Positions 28,557 to 36,164 of a stretch of DNA of 36,320 nt are shown here, piece after piece. The number at the start of each line of letters is the position of its first letter. Position 1 is the stretch's first letter. The notes under the pieces were generated by a model. That model worked only from the letters and a program-made list of their open reading frames with translations. It ran no database searches and was not told the origin of the DNA. Made by a program: the position numbers and the translations under genes. The DNA is from Candidatus Rokuibacteriota bacterium (GTDB taxonomy: Bacteria > Methylomirabilota > Methylomirabilia > Rokubacteriales > CSP1-6). Location: assembly GCA_003221515.1 (NCBI GenBank), contig QHSI01000120.1, forward strand, positions 1-36,320. The letters run 5' to 3'.

Positions 28557-29254
28557 CGCCGGAGCGCTTCGCGAGAGGCATGACCTTCGACGACTACGTG
28601 AAGTTCACCGGCTCGCCCGAGAATCTCGGCCGCGAGGGGTTCGACATCCGGCGGTTCAGCCTGGTCCGGCCGCGCGTCGACTGGAGCGGCTTCCTGCGCG
28701 AGCGCCACGCGCGGGCGCGACTCACCGCCGACCAGACCGCGGCCATCAAGTGGCTGGCCGCGCAGCCGGGCGGGCCCGCGAAGGTGCTGGTCATCTCGGA
28801 GGACTGGTCGTCCGACTGCCGCCGCGACGTGCCGTACCTGGCGCGGCTGGCCGAGGCCGGCGGCCTCGAGCTGCGGATCTTCACCCGCGACGGCGACGCG
28901 ATGCTGATGAAGGGCCTGCCCGATCCCGCCGCCGGCGGCAACACCGATCTGGTGCTCGAGTACGCGAACGAGAAGAAGGGGCAGAAGTTCGCCACGGTCC
29001 CCGTCGCTGCCTTCTTCACGACTGACTTCGTGGAGCTGTACCGCTACGTCGAGTACCCGGCCATCTATCGCAAGGACCGCGTGATCGGCCACCTGCGCGC
29101 GGCGCGCCCGGGCGAGACGGACGAGCAGGTGAAGACGCGCGGCGGCCGCGACATCGCGACCTTGCTCGAGTCGCCCTTCTTCGACCTGTGGGCGCACGCC
29201 GGGATCGCGGAGATCCTCAGCGCGCTGTACGAACGGCTGACTATTCGCCCTTGA
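28553..29254 (+). CDS. Thioredoxin-family protein with Ser in the CxxC position
   Basis: A 233-residue protein with a thioredoxin-fold core, VLVISEDWSSDCRRDVPYLARLAE and LELRIFTRDGDA, and a cis-Pro-type segment FATVPVAAFF. Relatives in this family carry WCxxC-like DWCGDC; here it is DWSSDC, so only the resolving cysteine is left and disulfide oxidoreductase activity is doubtful. The codon is TCG, not UGA, so this is not a further Sec. The N-terminal ~70 residues are helical (MTPERFARGMTFDDYVKFTG, then VDWSGFLRERHARARLTA). Translation is coupled to the amidohydrolase by a 4-bp overlap. It converges on the DppC-like gene with a 14-bp overlap of coding ends. Confidence 0.85.
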   Translation: MTPERFARGMTFDDYVKFTGSPENLGREGFDIRRFSLVRPRVDWSGFLRERHARARLTADQTAAIKWLAAQPGGPAKVLVISEDWSSDCRRDVPYLARLAEAGGLELRIFTRDGDAMLMKGLPDPAAGGNTDLVLEYANEKKGQKFATVPVAAFFTTDFVELYRYVEYPAIYRKDRVIGHLRAARPGETDEQVKTRGGRDIATLLESPFFDLWAHAGIAEILSALYERLTIRP

Positions 29255-30143
29255 GACGGGGATCGAGCAGGTCGCGCAGCGCGTCGCCCACCAGGTTGAA
29301 CGCCAGCACCGCGACCATGATCGCGAGCCCCGAGAACGTCGTGATCCAGGGGCAGCACTTGATGTACTGACGCCCCTCGCTGAGGATGTTGCCCCAGCTC
29401 GGCGTCGGCGGCGGGACGCCGAGCCCGAGGAACGACAGGCTCGCCTCGGTGCGGATCGCCGTCGCGATGTAGAGCGAGGCCACCACCACCAGCGCGTAGA
29501 GCGTGTTCGGGAACACGTGCCGCGCCATCACGCGGAGCTGGCCGCTGCCCAGCGCGCGCGCCGCCAGGATGTAGTCCTGCTCGCGGATGGTCAGGGCCAG
29601 GCTCCGCGCGAGCCGCACGAAGTTCGGCGTCAGCGCCACGCCGATGGCCAGCATCTCGTTCGCGAGCGAGCCGCCCAGCGCCGCCACGATGATCAGCGCC
29701 AGCAGCAGCGTGGGGAAGGCCATCAGCATGTCCGCGCACCGCATGATGAGCGTCTCGACCCGGCCGCCGCTGACGCCGGCGAGGATGCCCAGCGGCACGC
29801 CCAGCACAAATCCAAACATCACCGAGGCGAGGCCGACCTCGAGCGAGACGCGCGCGCCCCAGATCACGCGGCTCAAGATGTCGCGCCCGTAGTCGTCCGT
29901 CCCCAGCAGGTGCCGATCGACCACCCCCGGCCCCTTGAGCACCGCGTCGGAGAACTGCGCCGACGGGCTCAGTGGCGCGATCAGGGGCGCGGCGGCGGCG
30001 ACCACGACCATGAGCGCCGCGATCGCGAGGCCGATGCCGACGGGCAGCCAGCGGCGCAAGCGGCCGCGCGTCGCGCCGCGCGACTCGTTCGCGGCCCCCG
30101 CGAGGGAGAGATCGACCGGCTCGGCTCGACGAACGACGGCCAT
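29241..30143 (-). CDS. ABC peptide-type transporter permease (DppC/OppC-like)
   Basis: A 300-residue permease of the dipeptide/oligopeptide/nickel family. The long cytoplasmic N-terminus (NESRGATRGRLRRWLP) and first helix (GLAIAALMVVVAAAAPLIAP) are followed by LLGTDDYGRDILSRVIWGARVSLEVG, a strong OppC signature. Later come VETLIMRCADMLMAFPTLLLALII, the EAA loop EQDYILAARALGSGQLRVMARHVFPN and ASLSFLGLGVPPPTPSWG, then the typical LLDPRLKGE end. The start at ATG 30143 is the first with a family-like N-terminus; an open frame continues left through the shadow of permease B. It is 11 bp after the DppB-like stop. No ATPase genes follow. Confidence 0.93.
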   Translation of the reverse strand: MAVVRRAEPVDLSLAGAANESRGATRGRLRRWLPVGIGLAIAALMVVVAAAAPLIAPLSPSAQFSDAVLKGPGVVDRHLLGTDDYGRDILSRVIWGARVSLEVGLASVMFGFVLGVPLGILAGVSGGRVETLIMRCADMLMAFPTLLLALIIVAALGGSLANEMLAIGVALTPNFVRLARSLALTIREQDYILAARALGSGQLRVMARHVFPNTLYALVVVASLYIATAIRTEASLSFLGLGVPPPTPSWGNILSEGRQYIKCCPWITTFSGLAIMVAVLAFNLVGDALRDLLDPRLKGE

Positions 30144-30154
30144 CTCGCCCTTTC

Positions 30155-31159
30155 CTACCGGTAGGTGATCCGGGGGTCGACGACGGCGTAGAGCATGTCG
30201 ACAACCAGGTTGACCACGATGATGGTCATGGTGAAGACCGTGATCGCGCCCTGGGCCAGCGGATAGTCGCGGGCATTGATGGCATCGATCAGCATCTTGC
30301 CGAGCCCCGGCCGCGTGAAGACCGTTTCGGTGAGGACGGTGCCGGTGAGGGCGATCGCGACGAAGATCCCGATGATGGTGAGCAGCGGCACCATCATGTT
30401 GCGCAGCGCGTGCTTGTAGACGACCAGACGCTCGCGCTGGCCCTTCGCGCGGGCGGTGCGGATGTAGTCCTGGCTGATGACCTCCAGCATGGCCGAGCGC
30501 GAGAGCCGGCTCACGGTGGCGGCCAGCGTGAAGCCAAGCGCCAGCGCCGGCAGGGTCAGGTGGTGGAGGACGTCGGCCACCGCGGCCAGGAAGTCCCGGG
30601 GATAGAGGAAGACTTCGCCCGAGCGGATCATGGCCGTGACGCCGTCCAGGTCGCCGCCGCCGATCAGCGGGAACACGTTCCAGCGGAGCGAGAACGCGAT
30701 GAGCAGCAGGATGCCCAGCCAGAAGACGGGCATCGAGAGTCCCAGCAGGGCGATGATGCGGAGCGGATAGTCGATCAGCGGGTTGCGGCGCTTGAGCGCC
30801 GAGACGATCCCGATCGGGATCCCCACCAGCGCCGCCACGATCGCGCTGGCCATCACCAGCACGAGCGTGTGCGGGAACATGCGGGCGATGTACTCGCTGA
30901 CCGGATAGCCCTGCCGGAACGAGTTGCCGAAGTCGAACCGCACCGACCGCCACAGGTAGTCCGTGTACTGGACCGCCAGCGGTCGGTTCAGCCCGAGGTT
31001 CCTGGTGCAGTCGGCCAGCGCGGAGGTCGTCGCCTGGTCCCCCATCATGGCCACGCACGGATCGCCCGGCAGGACGCGCATCGCGAAGAAGACGATGCTC
31101 ATGGCCCCCAGCAGCATGGGGACGGCGACCAGGAGGCGGCGCAACACGTACTGCACCAT
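30155..31159 (-). CDS. ABC peptide-type transporter permease (DppB/OppB-like)
   Basis: A 334-residue inner-membrane subunit with the classic DppB pattern: YVLRRLLVAVPMLLGAMSIVFF at the N-terminus, VLPGDPC, then GLNRPLAVQYTDYLW and FGNSFRQGYPV. The central membrane region includes VLVMASAIVAALVGIPIGIVSA and MPVFWLGILLLIAFS. The EAA loop reads ISQDYIRTARAKGQRERLVVYKHALRN, and the C-terminal VDMLYAVVDPRITYR is the usual ending. It pairs with the DppC-like subunit and with the binding protein encoded 4 bp upstream. It probably imports peptides, opines or another small solute; specificity lies in the binding protein. Confidence 0.94.
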   Translation of the reverse strand: MVQYVLRRLLVAVPMLLGAMSIVFFAMRVLPGDPCVAMMGDQATTSALADCTRNLGLNRPLAVQYTDYLWRSVRFDFGNSFRQGYPVSEYIARMFPHTLVLVMASAIVAALVGIPIGIVSALKRRNPLIDYPLRIIALLGLSMPVFWLGILLLIAFSLRWNVFPLIGGGDLDGVTAMIRSGEVFLYPRDFLAAVADVLHHLTLPALALGFTLAATVSRLSRSAMLEVISQDYIRTARAKGQRERLVVYKHALRNMMVPLLTIIGIFVAIALTGTVLTETVFTRPGLGKMLIDAINARDYPLAQGAITVFTMTIIVVNLVVDMLYAVVDPRITYR

Positions 31160-31163
31160 GGCG

Positions 31164-32759
31164 CTACTTCATGACCTTGAGCAGCTCGGGATAGTTGTAG
31201 CTGTAGTGCAGCGAGAACTCGCCGTACTCGGGATCGAACGGGGTGCTCACGCGCTTGGGGTTGCGCGCCCACTGCCCGGGCACGTCGCTGATGGGCAGGC
31301 ACACCAGGTCTTTCTGGAGGCGCTTCTGGGCCTCGTGATAGATCGCCGCGCGCTTCTTCACGTCCCGCTCGACCCGGCCCGCGGTCAGCAGGTCGTCCAT
31401 CGCACGGTAGTGGGCGAAGTTGGTGCCGTTGTTGCCGGTCGCCGGATCCGGGATCTCCTTCGAGTCGAAGAACAGCGAGAGCCACGGATCGGCGTCGGTG
31501 ATCCGGGTGCCGCCGTAGAGCACGAAGGGGTCGAGGTTCTTCCGGATGTTCTCGTGGAAGGTCGCGTGGTCGACGAGCTGGAGCTCCACGATGATGCCGA
31601 CCTTCCGGAGCTGCTCCTGGGCCAGGGTGAGCACCTTCGGGTAGAAGAACGACCGGCTGATGAAGTAGTTCTTGATCGTGAACCCGTTCGGGTGGCCCGC
31701 CTCGGCCAGGAGCTTCTTCGCGAGCTCCGGGTTGTACTCCGGAAACTCCATCGGGATGTGGCCGAAGTAGCCGGGCGGGAGACAGCTCGTCGCGAGTCGC
31801 GCCAGGCCGCCGGGGTACATGGTCTCCTTGATGGCCTTGCGGTCGATCGCGTGCATGAACGCCTTCCGGACCCGGACGTCGTCGAAGGGCGCCTTGGTCA
31901 TGTTGATGTAGAAGCGCTCCTGGCCGCCGGGGCCGCGGCGGTCGATCACGGCGCCCATCTTCTTCACCTGGTCGGCGAAGTCCGCGGTGACCGCCTCCGG
32001 ATAGAGCAGGTCGAACGTCCCCTTCTCGAGGCCGATCAGCTTGGTCGCGTCCTCGGGCACGTCGTACCAGTGGACCTCGTCGATCTGGGGGCGGCCGGCG
32101 TAGAACTTGTCGAAGGCCTTCAGGACGATCTTCTCGCGCGGGGTGTGGCGCTCGAAGTAGAACGGCCCGGTGCCGACGGGGCTCCACTTGAACTGGTCGC
32201 CGAGCTTCTCGACCGCCTTCTTCGAGATGATGTAACCGTTCTGATAGCCGACCATGCGCAGCAGGAAGATCGGGTCGAACGACTTGAGGGCGATCTGCAC
32301 CGTGTGGGGGTTGACGACCTCGATGGACTTGATCACGTCGAGGTTGACGCCGTAGCGCGTCCCCGGCGCCTTGTTGATCTGCCGCTCGAAGCTGAATTTG
32401 ACGTCCTCGGCGGTCAGCTCACCGAATCCCTTGTGGAACTGCACGCCTTTCCGGAGCTTGAACGTCCAGATCGTGCCCTCGGGCGAGAGCGTCCAGCTCT
32501 CGGCCAGGTCCGGCTCGACCTCGGCGGTGGTGACCTTGCCGTCCTTGATGGCGAAGCGCGTGAGCCCGCGGAACATGAAGCGCGAGATCGCCTGGCTCTG
32601 CCCCAGGGTGCTGGAGTGGGGATCGAGCGTATCCGGCTCCTTGGCGGCGATGTTGACGATCTTCTTCTGCGCCTCCGCGACCGGGGTCTCGACGAGACCC
32701 CAGACCGCGAACGCGGTCAGGAGCACAAGGCACACGACGATCGGTGTGGACCGTGACAT
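31164..32759 (-). CDS. ABC transporter substrate-binding protein, family 5 (peptide type)
   Basis: A 531-residue periplasmic binding protein of the DppA/OppA cluster. A signal peptide (PIVVCLVLLTAFAVWGLVETPVAEA) precedes KKIVNIAAKEPDTLDPHSSTLGQ. Family landmarks follow: LAESWTLSPEGTIWTFKLRKGVQFHKG, LTAEDVKFSFERQI and GTGPFYFERHTPREKIVLKAF, then DDVRVRKAFMHAIDRKAI and ELAKKLLAEAGHPNGFTIKNYF. The start ATG 32759 has GGGGAGAGG upstream and begins the signal peptide; a frame to 33218 exists but is non-coding. It is the first gene of the leftward importer operon. The long upstream region carries a promoter-like pair and a 16-bp palindrome. Confidence 0.93.
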   Translation of the reverse strand: MSRSTPIVVCLVLLTAFAVWGLVETPVAEAQKKIVNIAAKEPDTLDPHSSTLGQSQAISRFMFRGLTRFAIKDGKVTTAEVEPDLAESWTLSPEGTIWTFKLRKGVQFHKGFGELTAEDVKFSFERQINKAPGTRYGVNLDVIKSIEVVNPHTVQIALKSFDPIFLLRMVGYQNGYIISKKAVEKLGDQFKWSPVGTGPFYFERHTPREKIVLKAFDKFYAGRPQIDEVHWYDVPEDATKLIGLEKGTFDLLYPEAVTADFADQVKKMGAVIDRRGPGGQERFYINMTKAPFDDVRVRKAFMHAIDRKAIKETMYPGGLARLATSCLPPGYFGHIPMEFPEYNPELAKKLLAEAGHPNGFTIKNYFISRSFFYPKVLTLAQEQLRKVGIIVELQLVDHATFHENIRKNLDPFVLYGGTRITDADPWLSLFFDSKEIPDPATGNNGTNFAHYRAMDDLLTAGRVERDVKKRAAIYHEAQKRLQKDLVCLPISDVPGQWARNPKRVSTPFDPEYGEFSLHYSYNYPELLKVMK

Positions 32760-32867
32760 CGGCCTCTCCCCTTTCACTGAGCGGACGAATGGTGAGCGGG
32801 ACCGGCGTCCCGAACGTTTCACGGAAGGTTTCCAAGACGTCGCGCGCGATTGGAGCATCGTCGCCTC

Positions 32868-32883
32868 GTCGAATCGATTCGAC
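32868..32883. promoter_or_regulatory. 16-bp perfect palindrome (candidate operator)
   Basis: GTCGAATCGATTCGAC is a perfect palindrome about 110 bp upstream of the family-5 binding protein start, and about 22 nt downstream of the -10 box of the candidate promoter 32905-32933. That is where a repressor would block transcription of the importer operon. No regulator gene is adjacent. Confidence 0.45.
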
Positions 32884-32904
32884 TCTGCCACGCGAATGGC
32901 CGCT

Positions 32905-32933
32905 ACGATATACGAACGGCGCGCGCCCGACAA
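32905..32933 (-). promoter_or_regulatory. Candidate sigma70-like promoter of the peptide-importer operon
   Basis: On the minus strand TTGTCG (32933-32928), a 17-nt spacer and TATCGT (32910-32905) make a partial -35/-10 pair. Transcription would begin near 32898, about 15 nt before the palindrome, leaving a leader of about 140 nt. Confidence 0.4.
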
Positions 32934-32952
32934 GCGATGCCGGGCCAGGCAC

Positions 32953-33798
32953 TTAGGGGCGCATGCGCACCGCGCAGCGGTCGAGGAGCGGCAGCACCTC
33001 GTCCGCCTTCGCCGGGGGCAAGTTGAAGACCAGGCGAGCGACGCCGGCATCACGGTAGCGCTTGATGAGATCGCCGTCCTCGGCCACGCCGAAGACCGTG
33101 ATCGGCAGCGTCGCGGGGTCGCGCCCGGCCTCGACGACCAGCTTGCGGAAGTCCGGCAGCAGCCCGAGCACGTCGCCGTACTCCGGCCGCCGCGCGTGGG
33201 GCATCCAGCCGTCGCCAAAGGCGATCGCCCGGCGCGCCCCGTAGGGGAACGCGCCGCCCACGATCACCGGCGGGTGCGGTTTCTGCACGGGCTTGGGCCA
33301 GGTCATCATCGGCGGGAACTTGACGAACTCGCCGACGTACTCCGGCTTCGACTTCGTCCAGATCGCCCGCATCGCCTCCACGCGCTCCCGCATCACCTTG
33401 AAGCGCGACTTGAAGTCGGTGCCGTGATCGGCCATCTCCTCGGCGTTCCAGCCGGCGCCGATGCCGAACAGAAACCGTCCGCCCGAGACCTGATCGAGGC
33501 TCGCGACCTGCTTGGCGGTCTGGATCGGGTCGCGCTGCACGACCAGGCACACGCCGGTGGCGACCTGCAGGCGTGTGGTGGCCGCCGCGGCCGCGGCGAG
33601 CGTCACGAACGGATCCATCACGTCGTAGTACTTCTTCGGCAAGTCACCGCCCTGCGGAAATGGCGAGCGGCGCGACAGCGGGATGTGCGAGTGCTCCGGC
33701 GCCCAGAGCGAGCCGAACCCGCGCTCTTCCAGCGCGCGGCCGAGCTCGGCCGGGCCCATCGAGTAGTCCGTGAAGAAGATCGCCGCGCCGAAGTCCAT
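32953..33798 (-). CDS. LLM-class F420/FMN-dependent oxidoreductase, copy 2
   Basis: A 281-residue luciferase-like protein of the F420-dependent TIGR03619-like group: MDFGAAIFFTDYSMGPAELGRALEERGFGSLWAPEHSHIP at the start. VATGVCLVVQRDPIQTAKQVASLDQVSGGRFLFGIGAGWNAEEMADHG is the strongest family block, and KPVQKPHPPVIVGGAFPYGARRAIAFGDGWMPH follows. These enzymes use F420 or FMN; the substrate is unknown. The ATG at 33798 has AGGAGG 5 nt upstream; an extended reading frame to 33858 lies in the family A repeat and is discounted. It is unrelated in detail to the LLM protein at 17222-18274. The gene lies downstream of a tandem GC-rich repeat and of the phosphatase gene on the same strand. Confidence 0.92.
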   Translation of the reverse strand: MDFGAAIFFTDYSMGPAELGRALEERGFGSLWAPEHSHIPLSRRSPFPQGGDLPKKYYDVMDPFVTLAAAAAATTRLQVATGVCLVVQRDPIQTAKQVASLDQVSGGRFLFGIGAGWNAEEMADHGTDFKSRFKVMRERVEAMRAIWTKSKPEYVGEFVKFPPMMTWPKPVQKPHPPVIVGGAFPYGARRAIAFGDGWMPHARRPEYGDVLGLLPDFRKLVVEAGRDPATLPITVFGVAEDGDLIKRYRDAGVARLVFNLPPAKADEVLPLLDRCAVRMRP

Positions 33799-33808
33799 GT
33801 GTCCTCCT

Positions 33809-33992
33809 ATTTTCATGGGGGCCCCGACATGGCCCCCATACCCCCACCCGTTCGGCACGCCCCGGCGCAGCCGGGGCGCGCCTCTATCTCGCTAATCGCT
33901 ATTTTCATGGGGGCCCCGACATGGCCCCCATGCCCCCACCCGTTCGGCACGCCCCGGCGCAGCCGGGGCGCGCCTCTATCTCGCCAATCGCC
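33809..33992. repeat. Family A repeat: two tandem 92-bp copies
   Basis: Copy 1 (33809-33900) and copy 2 (33901-33992) differ at only three positions. Each unit contains hairpin 1 (ATGGGGGCC/GGCCCCCAT, 9-bp stem), a C5 run, CCCGTTCGGCAC, and hairpin 2 (GCCCCGGC-GCA-GCCGGGGC) followed by GCGCCTC. A third relative is at 23033-23100. Copy 2 overlaps the last codons and stop (33976-33978) of the phosphatase-like gene. The duplication carries part of that coding end too, suggesting an unequal event at the 3' end of that gene. A terminator function for the leftward transcript is plausible. Confidence 0.85.
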
Positions 33993-35481
33993 AGCTCTTG
34001 TCCACGTAACGATGTCCGTCCACGACCGAGACCTGGAGGGCGGCGGCGTAGGCGCCGGCGTCCACCGTGTGCACGCGAGTCTCGACGGCCACTTGTCCCG
34101 CGTCCCCTCCGCTCGCGAGCGCCTCGGTGAGCACGCGACCGTCGAGGCCGTCACGCTCCGCGATCCCGAGCAGGGCGAGGATGGTCGGTGTCACGTCCAC
34201 GTTGCCCGCCGGCGCGTCGATCACGGTGCGCGTCTTGAAGTCGACGCCCCACGCCAGGAACGTGTTGCGCACGTTCCACGGGCTCATGCTGCCGTGGTCG
34301 CTCGCCAGCGGCGCCCCGCCACGGCTGACGTTGGCCAGATCGCTGCCCGGGACGCCGAACGCGTTCGGCGTCGAGCTCCACGGAAACGTCACCATCAGGT
34401 CGGGCCCGCGCTCGTCGTTGGCGACGTGAATGAGCTCGAGCGAGAAGGTGCCCTCGACGACCCCGCGCGGATCTCCCGGCGCGCGGCCAGCCGTGAAGAG
34501 AACTCCGCCCCAGTCCCGTGACTGGATGAACCTTGCGATGCGGGCGAGCCGGTCGGCGTCGCGCCCCTCGACGTGGAGCGCGATCGCCTGTCCGCTGCTG
34601 GCCAGCACGACGTCGGGGGAGTCGGAGGCCGTCTTGAGCCCGGCGTCGATCAACGCGCGGGCGACGTCGACGCCGGCCGTGTTGGTGGTGAACCCGTGGT
34701 CGGACACGACGAAGACGTCGGTCGATCCCAGCAGCCCGAGCTCGTCGAGGGTGGCCAGCACGCGCTCGATCTCGCCGTCGTCGTTCCGGAGCGCCTCGCG
34801 CGTCGACGGCGCGCCGACGCCCAGGTGATGCTGGCTGTGATCGGGCTCGGTGAGCCAGTTGATCACGACCGCGGGCTGGAGCTCGGGCAGGACGTACTCG
34901 CGCAGGACGCGCTGGGTCCACATGACCGACGCGTCGTACCGATCGCCCCCCGTCTTCGCCGGCGCCGGCCCGAACTTGGCGAGCACCGCCTCGCTCACGC
35001 TGGCCGGCCACGCCACGGTTCGCCCGGGATCGAAGTACCCGTTGATCAGCACGCCGACGCCGGCGACCGCGCGCGGATTGGTGAGCAGGGCGCTGCCCGT
35101 CGAGCCCGAGCTGACCGCCGCCAGTCGCAGGCCCCGCGCGGCGAGACGCTCGGCGAGCGTCGGCACCAGCACGAGGCGGCCGCCGGTGGCGCGATCGAGC
35201 GCGAGCAAGTTCCGGTAGTCGCCGGTGTCGAAGGCGCGATGCGGATCGACGGCTGGAGCGTACAGCTGGTTGCCCAGGATGCCGTTGGTGCCGGGCTGCG
35301 TTCCGGTGGCGAGCGCAGCGGCGTTCACGCGGGTCACCGTCGGGAACACGGCGTGGCCGTTCCTGAAATTCACGCCCTCGGTCTTCAGGCGAAACAGCGT
35401 GGGCGTGTTCTCGGCGGTGACGCCGTCGGGCCGGAGCCCGTCGACCACGAACACGATGACGAACCGCTTGCCGCTCGGCAT
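33976..35481 (-). CDS. Alkaline-phosphatase-superfamily (type I phosphodiesterase/pyrophosphatase-like) protein
   Basis: A 501-residue metalloenzyme of the type I phosphodiesterase/nucleotide pyrophosphatase family. Metal and nucleophile sites are visible: IVFVVDGLRPD (first Asp), FPTVTRVNAAALATGTQPG (catalytic Thr in FPT), NWLTEPDHSQHHLG, VVSDHGF and a late His in LASDHGSMSPWN. The central part, from ASVMWTQRVLREYVLPELQPAVVINW to DDGEIERVLATLDELGLLGS, follows the family. There is no obvious signal peptide, so the enzyme may be cytosolic, or its leader is too short to see. The end, SWRLAR-stop, lies inside the family A repeat copy 2. TAGCAT 9 nt before the ATG on the minus strand is a candidate -10 box shared with the divergent gene at 35519. 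Confidence 0.9.
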   Translation of the reverse strand: MPSGKRFVIVFVVDGLRPDGVTAENTPTLFRLKTEGVNFRNGHAVFPTVTRVNAAALATGTQPGTNGILGNQLYAPAVDPHRAFDTGDYRNLLALDRATGGRLVLVPTLAERLAARGLRLAAVSSGSTGSALLTNPRAVAGVGVLINGYFDPGRTVAWPASVSEAVLAKFGPAPAKTGGDRYDASVMWTQRVLREYVLPELQPAVVINWLTEPDHSQHHLGVGAPSTREALRNDDGEIERVLATLDELGLLGSTDVFVVSDHGFTTNTAGVDVARALIDAGLKTASDSPDVVLASSGQAIALHVEGRDADRLARIARFIQSRDWGGVLFTAGRAPGDPRGVVEGTFSLELIHVANDERGPDLMVTFPWSSTPNAFGVPGSDLANVSRGGAPLASDHGSMSPWNVRNTFLAWGVDFKTRTVIDAPAGNVDVTPTILALLGIAERDGLDGRVLTEALASGGDAGQVAVETRVHTVDAGAYAAALQVSVVDGHRYVDKSWRLAR

Positions 35482-35489
35482 GGGTGGGC

Positions 35490-35496
35490 TATGCTA
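35490..35496. promoter_or_regulatory. Symmetric -10 element between divergent genes
   Basis: TATGCTA reads as TATGCT rightward, 23 nt before the ATG at 35519, and as TAGCAT leftward, 9 nt before the ATG at 35481. Both strands carry a TAnnnT box in the same seven bases. Two divergent genes thus appear to share one symmetric -10, as in other gaps of this window. Confidence 0.4.
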
Positions 35497-35518
35497 ACGC
35501 GCTGAGGGGAGGATTGAC

Positions 35519-36151
35519 ATGGGCAATCACGCGCTGTTCCTGGTCCGGATGGACGTGGCGCACGATCACGAGTCCACCTTCAACGACGTCTACGACCGCG
35601 AGCACGTCCCCAACCTCAAGGCCGTGCCCGGGGTGCGCCGGGCCAGCCGCTACCGTCAGTCCTCGCCGACCGAGCCGCGCTACCTCGCCGCCTACGAGCT
35701 CGACGGGTTGGACGTGCTCGAGAGCGCGGCGTGGAAGACCGCCGGCGAGGCGGGGCGGTGGCCGTCGGTCGTGCGCCCGCACACCATGAACCGCCACCTG
35801 ACCCGGTACGAGTGGGTCGGCGGCAACGCCGCCCTCACCGGGAAAACTCCGTACGTCTTCTGGGTGATGATGGACGTCGAGTCCCACCGCGAAGCGCTCT
35901 TCAACGACCTCTACGACAACGAGCACCTGCCGCTCTTGCTCAAGCTCCCCGGGGCGGTCAACGCCGTGCGCTACCGCACGACCGCCGCCGGCGAGCCGCG
36001 CTACCTCTGCGCCTACGAGGTCGAGAACACCGACTTGCCGATGTCGAAGCTCTGGAACGACACCTCGGACATCGGGCGCTGGAAGCCGGAGGTGCGGCCC
36101 TACACGTTCAACAAGCGCTACATCGTCGGCGAGCGGATGCGCTCGGCCTGA
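35519..36151 (+). CDS. Duplicated dimeric alpha/beta-barrel (EthD/ABM-like) protein
   Basis: A 210-residue protein made of two similar halves. Half 1 (ALFLVRMDVAHDHESTFNDVYDREHVPNLKAVPGVRRASRYRQ) and half 2 (PYVFWVMMDVESHREALFNDLYDNEHLPLLLKLPGAVNAVRYRT) share the FNDxYDxEHxP motif and the AxRYR end. Each matches the dimeric ferredoxin-like ABM/EthD fold, so the gene is an internal duplication giving a pseudo-dimer in one chain. EthD-like proteins bind or degrade small lipophilic metabolites, and some are monooxygenase-like; the substrate here is unknown. GGGGAGG precedes the ATG by 6 nt. The next gene, an SDR, starts 13 bp after the stop on the same strand, so the two are co-transcribed. Confidence 0.88.
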   Translation: MGNHALFLVRMDVAHDHESTFNDVYDREHVPNLKAVPGVRRASRYRQSSPTEPRYLAAYELDGLDVLESAAWKTAGEAGRWPSVVRPHTMNRHLTRYEWVGGNAALTGKTPYVFWVMMDVESHREALFNDLYDNEHLPLLLKLPGAVNAVRYRTTAAGEPRYLCAYEVENTDLPMSKLWNDTSDIGRWKPEVRPYTFNKRYIVGERMRSA

Positions 36152-36164
36152 GCCTGGCCACGGC

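Noticed and set aside
28553-29254. Thioredoxin-like DWSSDC as hidden Sec
   Set aside because: The codon is TCG (Ser); no UGA in the frame.
33809-33992. CRISPR-like or phage attachment repeat
   Set aside because: Only two tandem 92-bp units with no spacers, integrase or tRNA nearby; a repeat at a gene end fits better.
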